Source of the DNA: GCA-2686265 sp036010965
GTDB taxonomy: Bacteria > Planctomycetota > UBA1135 > GCA-002686595
Assembly (NCBI GenBank): GCA_036010965.1
Contig: DASCMO010000215.1
Span: forward strand, 1-5,161
Direction: 5' to 3'
DNA: 5,161 bases
The notes under the pieces are model-generated. The model did not search any database. It had not been told where the DNA came from and saw only the letters and a program-made list of their open reading frames with translations. Of this stretch, positions 1 through 5,161 are shown piece by piece. The stretch's first letter is position 1, and each line of letters starts with the position of its first letter. The translations under genes and the position numbers were made by a program.

Positions 1-104
1 ATTCGGTGGCTGACGATTGTCGACTGGGCGAATGGTTAATCGTCATTGCCATGGATGAAAGCTAAGCCAAGTTCTCGATGCGGACGTCAGTCACCCCCTC
101 CCCG
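1..104. other. Left edge without a supported gene
   Basis: No credible reading frame is seen. The only structure is a perfect 8-bp inverted repeat, TGACGATT (11-18) and AATCGTCA (38-45), with a 19-nt spacer. It may be a protein-binding dyad or a terminator stem for a gene outside the window. Confidence 0.4.
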
Positions 105-124
105 TTTGCCTCACATTTGCCTCA
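105..124 (+). repeat. Tandem TTTGCCTCA pair, left
   Basis: Two exact 9-mers occur at 105-113 and 116-124, spaced 11 bp start to start (about one helical turn). An identical arrangement lies at 5122-5141. They stand 40 bp outside the left 102-bp repeat. Paired direct sites at helical spacing are typical of protein-binding arms, for example those of tyrosine recombinases; that role is inference. Confidence 0.7.
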
Positions 125-164
125 GAGTTCGCGCCGAGCCCGTTTGGAGCTCGCTCAAACCCAA

Positions 165-266
165 CTGAGAGCACGCTCACAGGCCCTTCAGACCCCGATC
201 CAGCGAGCATCGGATTAGGAAACCGACGCTCGGTCTGAGCTAGCAGACACAAGCCACTAATAGTTG
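165..266. repeat. Left copy of the 102-bp structured flanking repeat
   Basis: It aligns without gaps to 4983-5084 with 13 mismatches (about 87% identity). The centre, 201-239, is identical over 39 bp. That centre holds a 10-bp stem, CGAGCATCGG (204-213) and CCGACGCTCG (223-232), around a 9-nt loop. The single A/C mismatch on the plus strand becomes a G-U pair on the minus strand. A smaller perfect palindrome, ACCGA-CGC-TCGGT, lies at 222-234. No coding function is visible. Candidate identities are a recombination site, a non-autonomous element or a dispersed intergenic repeat. Confidence 0.85.
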
Positions 267-374
267 TTGGACTGTGCGCAGGAATTCACAGGATTGGTCC
301 AGACTTCCATAGCGATCATTCAGGTGTTTCCCCATATGCGTTCTCTGCACAGTGGGGCGATGTATGCACAGTTG
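267..374. other. Non-coding stretch between left repeat and operon end
   Basis: This stretch is less GC-rich than the genes. It has a short repeated word TGCACAGT (346-353 and 365-372) and no frame with coding character. A plus-strand frame starting in the repeat runs on into the antisense of the permease gene and is not supported as a gene. Confidence 0.4.
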
Positions 375-392
375 ACCACCGTGAAAGGTGGT
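375..392 (-). terminator. Hairpin just after the operon, possible terminator without a T-tract
   Basis: A perfect 6-bp inverted repeat, ACCACC and GGTGGT around a 6-nt loop, begins 27 bp beyond the permease stop. It is the right place for the operon's transcript end, but on the minus strand it is followed by mixed sequence (CAACTGTGCA) rather than a run of T. It may be a weak or Rho-assisted terminator, or a stabilising 3' hairpin. Confidence 0.4.
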
Positions 393-418
393 GGGCCGGG
401 ACCTCCAGTGCACGAGTT

Positions 419-1303
419 CTACCCTCGCCGTAAGCGAGCGATCGCTAGGGCAGGAAAGAGTTCGAGAGCTGCAGCGGTGACCACCGACGGACCTAGCGGG
501 AGGTCGAATTCGAATGAGATCGCCACGCCGCCGATCGCCGCCAGCACGCCGAGCATGGAGGCCAGGAGGAACATCCCCTCCATCGACCGGGCCAGACCCT
601 GCGCTGCCAGTGGAGGAATGACCAGCAGGCCGAAGAGAACGATCGGACCGACGATCAAAACGCCCACCGAAACGGTCGCTCCCACCAGCAGGAGCAGGAG
701 GCTCTCATTGCGCCGGACACTTAACCCACTGATCCTCGCCGCGTCAGGGTCGTAGCTAGTGAGCAAGAGCGGTTTCTTGAACCAGAGCACGCACAAGAGC
801 ACCACGCCGTAGACCCCGCCGATCGTCTCGAACTCGTGCCGGTCGGCGGTCAGGATCTCGCCGCGTAAAAGCTGGCCGATCACCTCACCCCCGTGTGGAG
901 ACACTCCGGCGAGCAGCACCGTGAACGCGCTCGCGATGGCGAACGCGGCAGCGACCCGCCCCGTTTCTGTCTCCTTGCGCCGGCCGACCGCATGCAACAA
1001 GAACAGCCCCCCGAACGTTGCCATCGCAGCCAGGGCCAGCAGGTAGTTCTTTACCGCGTGCGGCGACTCGAACTCCGCGACCTCGAGGTCGATCTCGCTC
1101 CACCCTACCTGCATCCACCACACCGGGAGCGCCCAGCCGAGCGCGACACCGGTGGCGGCGAACTGGGGGAGTGCGACGCCATAGAACCCTGTTCGACGGA
1201 CCAGCAAGTAGGAGCCGATGAGCGGACAGACGACCCCGGCCAGCACGGCCGAACCGATCGCAAAGTGGAAGAGCTCCCAGATCGTTCCCCACTCGACGTT
1301 CAT
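419..1303 (-). CDS. znuB: Zinc/manganese ABC transporter permease (ZnuB type, ABC-3 family)
   Basis: This integral inner-membrane protein forms the metal channel and pairs with the ATPase. The 294 residues contain about eight to nine hydrophobic segments, near 13-35, 43-61, 86-105, 116-133, 161-175, 200-220, 221-238, 243-263 and 270-288. The N-terminal RRTGFYGVALPQFAATGVALG stretch (37-57, read in two parts: RRTGFYGVALP then QFAATGVALG) fits the conserved ABC-3 signature usually seen as FxGxALSHxxLPGVA. GQLLRGEIL (143-151) and the late GPIVLFGLLVIPPLAA region (219-234) are also typical. An acidic loop at about 66-83 between the second and third segments is somewhat long and may face the periplasm. 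The ATG at 1303 shares one base with the ATPase stop, and the gene ends the operon with TAG at 421-419. No gene follows on this strand within the window. Confidence in the family is high; zinc rather than manganese is inferred from the binding protein and barrel. Confidence 0.92.
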   Translation of the reverse strand: MNVEWGTIWELFHFAIGSAVLAGVVCPLIGSYLLVRRTGFYGVALPQFAATGVALGWALPVWWMQVGWSEIDLEVAEFESPHAVKNYLLALAAMATFGGLFLLHAVGRRKETETGRVAAAFAIASAFTVLLAGVSPHGGEVIGQLLRGEILTADRHEFETIGGVYGVVLLCVLWFKKPLLLTSYDPDAARISGLSVRRNESLLLLLVGATVSVGVLIVGPIVLFGLLVIPPLAAQGLARSMEGMFLLASMLGVLAAIGGVAISFEFDLPLGPSVVTAAALELFPALAIARLRRG

Positions 1304-2010
1304 CAGTCGACCTCGCTATCGAAGCGGGCGTGGAACACCTCGAGAGCATCCGAATCCGGGACCTCACCCGGCGCGCGACTCCGTGCGGTGCCATCCGCGA
1401 TCCACATGACATCCCGAACAGCGCGCGTCATCGCGGCCTGGTGACTGACGAGCACGATCCCGAGGTCCTCCTTCGCGTTCAACCCGCGCAAAAGGTCGAG
1501 CACCAGCTCCTGCGTCTGCTGGTCGACACCGCTGGTCGGCTCGTCCAGCACGAGCAGGTTGGGTCGCGCCATCAAAGCTCGTGCGATCAGCGCCCGTTGC
1601 CGTTGTCCTCCAGACAGGTTCGAGAAGAGCGCACCCCTTCGCCCCAGCAGCTGGACGCGCTCGAGGCACTCGCGCGCCAGGGCGCGCTCGGGGTTGGCGA
1701 AGCGCTTCAACCCGGGGAGCTGACCGTAGCCACCCATCGCGACAACCTCCTCCACCGTGAGCGGATAGACAGGGTCGAGGGTTTCGCGCTGCGGCACGTA
1801 GCCGAACCGAACCGCGGCGTAATCGACGCGACCGCGCAGCGGCTCAAGCAACCCGAGCAGCCCACGCAGCAGCGTCGTCTTGCCGGAGCCGTTGGGACCG
1901 AGCACACCCAAGAACGCGCCCGCTTCGACTCTCAGGTCGATCCCGGACACGATCGGCTCGCCCCCGTAGCCGAAAGCGGCGTCGCGCAGCTCGAGCAGGG
2001 CTTGCGTCAT
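1303..2010 (-). CDS. znuC: Zinc/manganese ABC transporter ATP-binding protein (ZnuC type)
   Basis: This cytoplasmic ATPase powers metal import with the permease encoded next. The 235 residues carry a complete set of ABC motifs in order: Walker A GPNGSGKT (38-45), Q-loop YVPQR with Gln74, signature LSGGQ (132-136), Walker B LLVLDEP with catalytic Glu157, D-loop SGVD (160-163) and H-loop His190. The length is normal for a single-domain importer ATPase, and the C-terminus has no extra regulatory domain. VPQRETLDPVYPLTVEEVV after the Q-loop is characteristic of the zinc/manganese subfamily. The ATG at 2010 overlaps the TGA of the binding protein (ATGA). Its own TGA shares one base with the next ATG (TGATG). 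Both point to translational coupling. All catalytic residues are intact, so it should be functional. Confidence 0.95.
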   Translation of the reverse strand: MTQALLELRDAAFGYGGEPIVSGIDLRVEAGAFLGVLGPNGSGKTTLLRGLLGLLEPLRGRVDYAAVRFGYVPQRETLDPVYPLTVEEVVAMGGYGQLPGLKRFANPERALARECLERVQLLGRRGALFSNLSGGQRQRALIARALMARPNLLVLDEPTSGVDQQTQELVLDLLRGLNAKEDLGIVLVSHQAAMTRAVRDVMWIADGTARSRAPGEVPDSDALEVFHARFDSEVD

Positions 2011-2927
2011 TCCAGGAGCGCCTTCGCGACCGATTCATGAAGGCTGTCCATCATCGTCAGCCAAGTGTCCGCGCCAGGGACCCCGCCGACCATGATCGGC
2101 GCCTCGACGATGACTGCTGCGGTCTTCTCCGCGACGAAGCGCACGGTCTTGTTGTTCGACCAGCGCGCCGTGAGGATCACGCTTACATTCTCATCTTGCA
2201 TGCGATTGATCAGGCCCAAGAGCCCGTTGGGTGTCGGCGGTACGCCGGGTTTCGCCTCGAGCGTTCCGACGAGTTCGATCCCGTGAAAGCGCAGGAAGTA
2301 GGTGAAGTCGCGGTGGTAGGCAACGACCTTCTGTCCTCGCAGACGCTCACCGAGTTCCTTCCAGCGCAGGAACGAAGCCTCGTATCCCTCGCTCCATCGC
2401 GCATGGCGGGCCCGGTGATCATCCGCTCCGTCGGGATCGACGCGCAGCAACGCCTCGAGGATTCGGTCCGCGATGTGTTTGCCGCCCCGGGGGTCGAGGT
2501 TGAAGTGAGGGTTACCGAGGGGATGGAGGTCGGTGCCGCGGATGCGCGACAGACTCTCGGGCACATCCAGGGGCTTCCAGCCTTCCGAGCAGTTGACGAA
2601 CCCCGGTTTCCCGGGCTGGATCCGCGCGTTCTTAGCCCGCTGCAGCAGCCCCGGAACATAGGCGTGCTCGAGGGAGAGGCCCATCTGCAGGAACAGGTCC
2701 GCGCGGTTGACCGCGATCAACGTGGAGGGCTTAAGGGGCACGGCGTGCAGGTTCATGGTGCCCTTGGTAATCGACGTCACGTCGACGCGGTCGCCGCCGA
2801 TAGCTCGAGCAATGTCTGCCAGGTCGGGAACCGTCGCGACGACGGACAGCTCGTCGGCTCCGGCCCGAGGGCCGCCGATCGCGAGCACGAATAACAACCA
2901 AGAGGAGAAAAGGCGCATTGGACTCAC
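2007..2927 (-). CDS. znuA: Zinc/manganese ABC transporter periplasmic substrate-binding protein (ZnuA/TroA type)
   Basis: The protein captures divalent metal in the periplasm and delivers it to the permease encoded two genes downstream. The 306 residues start with a signal peptide (MRLFSSWLLFVLAIGGP, cleavage near ADE at about 25). The mature part opens with LSVVATVPDLADIARAIGGD, typical of cluster A-I metal-binding proteins. The expected metal ligands are visible: His61 (MNLHAVPLKPS), His141 (GNPHFNLDP) and His205 (VVAYHRDFTYF). A fourth acidic ligand is probably Asp287 in PGADTWL. Three His ligands favour zinc. The His-rich mobile loop seen in many ZnuA proteins is absent; a His/Glu cluster occurs in the barrel protein instead. 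The GTG at 2927 gives a GTGA overlap with the upstream stop. ATG at 2918 is an equally good start because GGTGAG lies 4 nt before it and it gives a cleaner signal peptide. The stop overlaps the ATPase start by 4 bp. The family call is very secure; the metal is less so. Confidence 0.93.
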   Translation of the reverse strand: MSPMRLFSSWLLFVLAIGGPRAGADELSVVATVPDLADIARAIGGDRVDVTSITKGTMNLHAVPLKPSTLIAVNRADLFLQMGLSLEHAYVPGLLQRAKNARIQPGKPGFVNCSEGWKPLDVPESLSRIRGTDLHPLGNPHFNLDPRGGKHIADRILEALLRVDPDGADDHRARHARWSEGYEASFLRWKELGERLRGQKVVAYHRDFTYFLRFHGIELVGTLEAKPGVPPTPNGLLGLINRMQDENVSVILTARWSNNKTVRFVAEKTAAVIVEAPIMVGGVPGADTWLTMMDSLHESVAKALLE

Positions 2928-4180
2928 CAGTTGAGGCCGTGGGAGTGGTTTCCGAAGTAGTTGGTGAACTGCAGATAGATCCGGGTCGAGTCCTCGCCGT
3001 CCATGTCCCCGAAGGTGACGCCGAGGCGCAGCCGCCTGTACTCGGTCAGGTTCTTCGTCCAGTAGATGTCGAGCTCGGTGGTGTCCGCGTCCGGGCTCTC
3101 GGGCAGGTCAGCCATCGCGTATTGCACGCCGACCGAATTAGAGCCGTCCCAGCCATAGTCGCCGAACAGATAGAAGCCCGCCACGTCGTCGTGGACGACC
3201 TCGATCGAGCTTGACCCCAGCGGATCGTCAAGCTCGCCCGCAAGGTCCCCTGAAAAGACCAGGTACTCGCCGCCTAGGAGCAGGGTCTTGAGGCCGGTCT
3301 CATTGCTGCGTGAGAAGGTCGCGTCAAGCCCGAACACGGAGTTCGAGAGCCCCGTGGATTCCAGCTCCTCCGGGTGGTACTCGAGCGAGTACTCGGGCAC
3401 CAGCCTGGCGGATGCGCCCAGCTGAAGGAGGCCGGTCTCGCCGACGTCCGTCATGCCGGTGAGTCGGGCGGTTAACGAGAACTCGTCGATGTCCTTACGC
3501 GCGGGAACGCTCGTCTCGAGATCCGGCTCTTCTTCGTGGCCCTCCTCGTGGTGGTGTCCCTCCCCGGACAAGGAGGTGAACACGCCCAGGGACAGGCGCA
3601 CCGGTGTCGCGTCTCCGGCGGCGAACCAGTTGTCGTACTGGAGCCCCACGCCTCCGAGCTCGGCGCCGAGGTACTCCCGCAGCGGCAGCGGGCGCTCCAG
3701 CGTTCTCAGCTCCTCAGCGTGCTGCTGCATCTGCTTGCCGAAGTCGACGAAGAAGCGACCCGCCTTCAGGCTCTGGTTTCCGGAGAGTCCCGTGTACTCG
3801 ATCGCGGCCTCCTCGACCGTCGGGCTCTCGCCGTCCTCGGAGGCGATGGCCACGTATGCCCAGGTCACCGGGTCGATGTACGAGGAAACATTCAGTTCGA
3901 ATAGCCGCAGGCTCGCGTCGAAGCCGTCGTAGGCCTCGGCGTCAACGTAGTCCGCGACGAGGTCGATGACCGCCCCAATCGCTGGGTTGAACTCAGTCGA
4001 GAACCGCGTCGTCTGCCCTATCGTCGAGCGAGATGTGGAACCGGGGGACTGGAAAGCGGGGCTCTGAGCGGCGGGGGCGGTGAGAAATTGGGAGAGGGCA
4101 AGGCCTACAAGCAGGAGGCGCCGGCAGGCACGCGCAAAGGAGCCGGGCTTGCCGCTCGGAGACGGCAGTTGAAATTGCAT
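2924..4180 (-). CDS. Outer-membrane porin-like beta-barrel protein with His/Glu-rich segment, putative zinc entry channel
   Basis: This 418-residue protein begins with a Sec-type signal peptide: Arg/Lys-rich N-region, hydrophobic core at about 21-34 (RLLLVGLALS), and a probable signal peptidase site after APA near residue 37. The rest has the alternating pattern and aromatic-rich strands of an outer-membrane barrel and ends in a strand finishing with Trp418. The GRFFVDFGK segment (141-149), followed by a His, RPLPLREYLG and a Gly-rich stretch, resembles porin-like proteins often found beside metal ABC importers; this is recalled family knowledge, not a search. No TonB box or plug domain is evident, so it is not a typical ZnuD receptor. 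Residues 206-220 (GEGHHHEEGHEEEPD) form a His/Glu cluster with four His, probably a surface or periplasmic loop that binds zinc. NHSHG near the C-terminus adds two more His. Its TGA overlaps the binding-protein GTG by 4 bp, showing co-translation with the importer. Zinc passage is inference. Confidence 0.85.
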   Translation of the reverse strand: MQFQLPSPSGKPGSFARACRRLLLVGLALSQFLTAPAAQSPAFQSPGSTSRSTIGQTTRFSTEFNPAIGAVIDLVADYVDAEAYDGFDASLRLFELNVSSYIDPVTWAYVAIASEDGESPTVEEAAIEYTGLSGNQSLKAGRFFVDFGKQMQQHAEELRTLERPLPLREYLGAELGGVGLQYDNWFAAGDATPVRLSLGVFTSLSGEGHHHEEGHEEEPDLETSVPARKDIDEFSLTARLTGMTDVGETGLLQLGASARLVPEYSLEYHPEELESTGLSNSVFGLDATFSRSNETGLKTLLLGGEYLVFSGDLAGELDDPLGSSSIEVVHDDVAGFYLFGDYGWDGSNSVGVQYAMADLPESPDADTTELDIYWTKNLTEYRRLRLGVTFGDMDGEDSTRIYLQFTNYFGNHSHGLNW

Positions 4181-4275
4181 CGCTGGTTCATGGTTGGTGG
4201 TTGGCGTTCACGAGACGAAGCCGTGTCACCCACGGCTCCACGAAGTGGCACAGGCGCCCCGTAAGGGGGCCGGCG
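4181..4275 (-). promoter_or_regulatory. Intergenic leader with three short hairpins between the small protein and the barrel gene
   Basis: Three perfect inverted repeats stand close together: GCCCC/GGGGC around a 5-nt loop (4256-4270), CCAC/GTGG around GAA (4238-4248), and CCGTG/CACGG around TCACC (4221-4235). None is followed by a T-tract on the minus strand, so a classical intrinsic terminator is not supported. They could attenuate or process the transcript, making expression of the barrel and transporter different from that of the first gene. That role is inference. The barrel ATG at 4180 has no good Shine-Dalgarno sequence in front of it. Confidence 0.35.
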
Positions 4276-4734
4276 CTAGCCGACCGGTGGGGACTGCTTC
4301 GGTGCGATGCGATAGAGCGGGGTCGACGGGGCTCGCTCGGTCGTGGCCGGCGGCAGTGAGGCGGGTACGGTGCCCCAGAGCCTCGGCTTCTCATGTACCG
4401 CGGTGAACGACAACTCGTCCTCCCTAGAGAACTGCCGCAGCCCACAGGTCTCGTGGTCGTTGCCCTCCCCGTCGGGAGCCACGCGCGCGCCTGTCGGGTT
4501 CGCCGGCTCCTCTGTGTGCGCGGTTGCGCCGGTCGAGTCCTCAATCCCATGCTCAAACGCCCGGTGCTGGACACAGTAGTGGTGACCGTCCAGTGCGAGA
4601 TGCAACCCCTCGGCGAACAAGCACAGTAGCAGCGCGCCGAGGCAGAAGATCCCCGCGGTGAGTCGCCAGGCTAGGCTGTTGAGGTGAGGCCTCATCCAGG
4701 ACTCAGTTTCACCGAGCATCGCCGGAAAAGTCAA
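4276..4734 (-). CDS. Small membrane-anchored His/Cys protein of unknown function, first gene of the zinc locus
   Basis: I do not recognise the family. The 152-residue frame has one clear hydrophobic segment at about residues 24-47 (LTAGIFCLGALLLCLF region). It is followed at once by a metal-ligand-like cluster DGHHYCVQHRAFEH (about 49-62), then a low-complexity, acidic and Pro-rich tail with a second HETC group near residue 95. This suggests a signal-anchor protein with a periplasmic tail able to bind a transition metal; that role is inference from the residues and from the zinc genes downstream. The longest start is TTG at 4734, with GAGGGG just upstream but only 3 nt away. ATG at 4719 and ATG at 4695 are alternatives. 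The 4695 start (MRPHLNSLAWRL) gives a more typical short, positively charged N-region but has no strong ribosome binding site. The gene ends in TAG 95 bp before the barrel gene. Existence as a gene is likely; the function is unknown. Confidence 0.62.
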   Translation of the reverse strand: MTFPAMLGETESWMRPHLNSLAWRLTAGIFCLGALLLCLFAEGLHLALDGHHYCVQHRAFEHGIEDSTGATAHTEEPANPTGARVAPDGEGNDHETCGLRQFSREDELSFTAVHEKPRLWGTVPASLPPATTERAPSTPLYRIAPKQSPPVG

Positions 4735-4982
4735 GGTCCCCTCGTGGTCGCAGGCCCCCGCCCGGCCATCCCACGGCTGAGACTCCCCGACCCCGGCCCC
4801 TCCCCCTTTCGCAACGGCTGCCTTGAAGGGGAGCGCGACCTGCTGAGCCTAAGGGGCGCAAGCTCGAATCCTGCCAGGACGCACCAGCATCCGGAGCTTG
4901 GCGCACGGCCCAGACAAAAACCCGATCGAATGCTCCGTGAATGAGGCCGGTGTCTGACCCAGCCGCCAGTGACAAAACCCTG
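4735..4982. other. Non-coding region upstream of the operon
   Basis: This must hold the operon promoter if the first gene is real, but I see no convincing -35/-10 pair reading leftward. I also see no AT-rich dyad resembling a Zur or Fur box. It is very GC-rich next to the gene and more mixed toward the right repeat. The tRNA-like relic lies inside it. Confidence 0.4.
4851..4886 (+). pseudogene. Degraded tRNA 3'-end-like segment (T-arm plus CCA)
   Basis: A T-arm-like stem, GCAAG (4858-4862) and CCTGC (4870-4874), has one mismatch and closes a 7-nt loop CTCGAAT, close to the canonical TTCGAAT. It is followed by CAGGACGC and then ACCA at 4883-4886. Spacing back to a D-stem-like GAGC at 4831-4834 is also tRNA-like. 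However, no pairing anticodon stem is present, the acceptor side is one base too long, and no matching 5' acceptor (GCGTCCT) occurs upstream. It therefore looks like a tRNA relic or the 3' part left by integration, not a working gene; chance resemblance remains possible. Confidence 0.33.
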
Positions 4983-5084
4983 CTGAGAGCACGCTTACAA
5001 GTTCTTCAGAGGCCGATTCAGCGAGCATCGGATTAGGAAACCGACGCTCGGTCTGAGTTAGCGGGCACAAGCAACTAACAGTTA
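4983..5084. repeat. Right copy of the 102-bp structured flanking repeat
   Basis: It lies in the same orientation as the copy at 165-266, offset by 4818 bp. The identical 39-bp core is 5019-5057, with the stem arms at 5022-5031 and 5041-5050. Most differences cluster near the two ends and are largely C/T or A/G changes, as expected for two old copies drifting apart while the stem is kept. Its right edge runs into a perfect palindrome, ACTAAC-A-GTTAGT (5074-5086), which is degraded in the left copy. Confidence 0.85.
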
Positions 5085-5121
5085 GTGACTTGCGAGAGCT
5101 TGCCTGGAACAGGCCCTGAGT

Positions 5122-5141
5122 TTTGCCTCAGGTTTGCCTCA
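5122..5141 (+). repeat. Tandem TTTGCCTCA pair, right
   Basis: Exact 9-mers at 5122-5130 and 5133-5141 have the same 11-bp period and orientation as the left pair. They lie 37 bp outside the right 102-bp repeat. The first overlaps a perfect 6-bp hairpin, CCTGAG-TTTTGC-CTCAGG (5115-5132), which the left pair lacks. Confidence 0.7.
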
Positions 5142-5161
5142 GTACTTGGTGGGAGGCTTGA

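Noticed and set aside
105..266. CRISPR array
   Set aside because: The repeats occur as isolated copies or an 11-bp-period pair, without regularly spaced unique spacers and without cas genes.
264..755. Plus-strand frame starting in the left repeat
   Set aside because: It has a TTG start without a ribosome binding site, and most of its length is antisense to the permease. Its composition (Arg, Pro, Ser, Thr rich) is that of a shadow frame.
1330..2040. Plus-strand frame opposite the ATPase
   Set aside because: The minus strand encodes a complete ABC ATPase with every catalytic motif, and the plus-strand product shows no domain.
2037..2894. Long plus-strand open frame (285 codons)
   Set aside because: It is antisense to the binding-protein gene, whose ligands and signal peptide are clear. 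High-GC coding DNA routinely leaves such open antisense frames, and this one has no recognisable domain.
4709..5070. Short minus-strand frames upstream of the first gene and into the right repeat
   Set aside because: They are low-complexity Arg/Gly-rich or cross the repeat. They have no ribosome binding site or recognisable motif.
4983..5084. Integron attC site
   Set aside because: The repeat has a hairpin and flanks a gene block, but lacks the RYYYAAC and GTTRRRY boxes in the right places, and the cargo is a multi-gene minus-strand operon rather than a single-gene cassette.
165..5084. Composite transposon bounded by insertion sequences
   Set aside because: The 102-bp repeats have no transposase gene and no terminal inverted repeats typical of an insertion sequence, and no target-site duplication can be seen at their edges.

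Overview
The window reads as a compact zinc-acquisition locus from a high-GC, diderm (Gram-negative) bacterium. The diderm call rests on a predicted secreted beta-barrel outer-membrane protein beside an ABC importer. No gene here fixes the phylum; a Planctomycetota-, Myxococcota- or Proteobacteria-like source would all fit, and I do not choose between them.

All five credible genes lie on the minus strand and are read from right to left. They are: a small membrane-anchored His/Cys-containing protein (4276-4734); an outer-membrane porin-like barrel with a His/Glu-rich segment (2924-4180); a ZnuA/TroA-type periplasmic metal-binding protein (2007-2927); the ABC ATPase (1303-2010); and the ABC-3 family permease (419-1303). 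The last four form an unambiguous operon core. Barrel and binding protein overlap by 4 bp (GTGA), binding protein and ATPase by 4 bp (ATGA), and ATPase and permease by 1 bp (TGATG). The small protein is separated from the barrel by a 95-bp gap holding three short hairpins.

The inferred route is entry of metal through the barrel, capture by the periplasmic binding protein through three His ligands, and import by the permease/ATPase pair. The small protein may bind metal at the membrane. Zinc is the most likely substrate, but manganese cannot be excluded from sequence alone.

The flanks are the unusual part. A structured repeat of about 102 bp occurs once on each side in the same orientation (165-266 and 4983-5084, 89/102 identical by hand alignment). 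Outside each copy lies a tandem pair of the 9-mer TTTGCCTCA with an 11-bp period (105-124 and 5122-5141). A degraded tRNA 3'-end-like segment lies at 4851-4886, between the first gene and the right repeat. Together these suggest that the zinc operon sits in a mobile or recombined segment, although no recombinase or transposase gene is visible. The non-coding flanks 1-418 and 4735-5161 otherwise contain no gene I can support.
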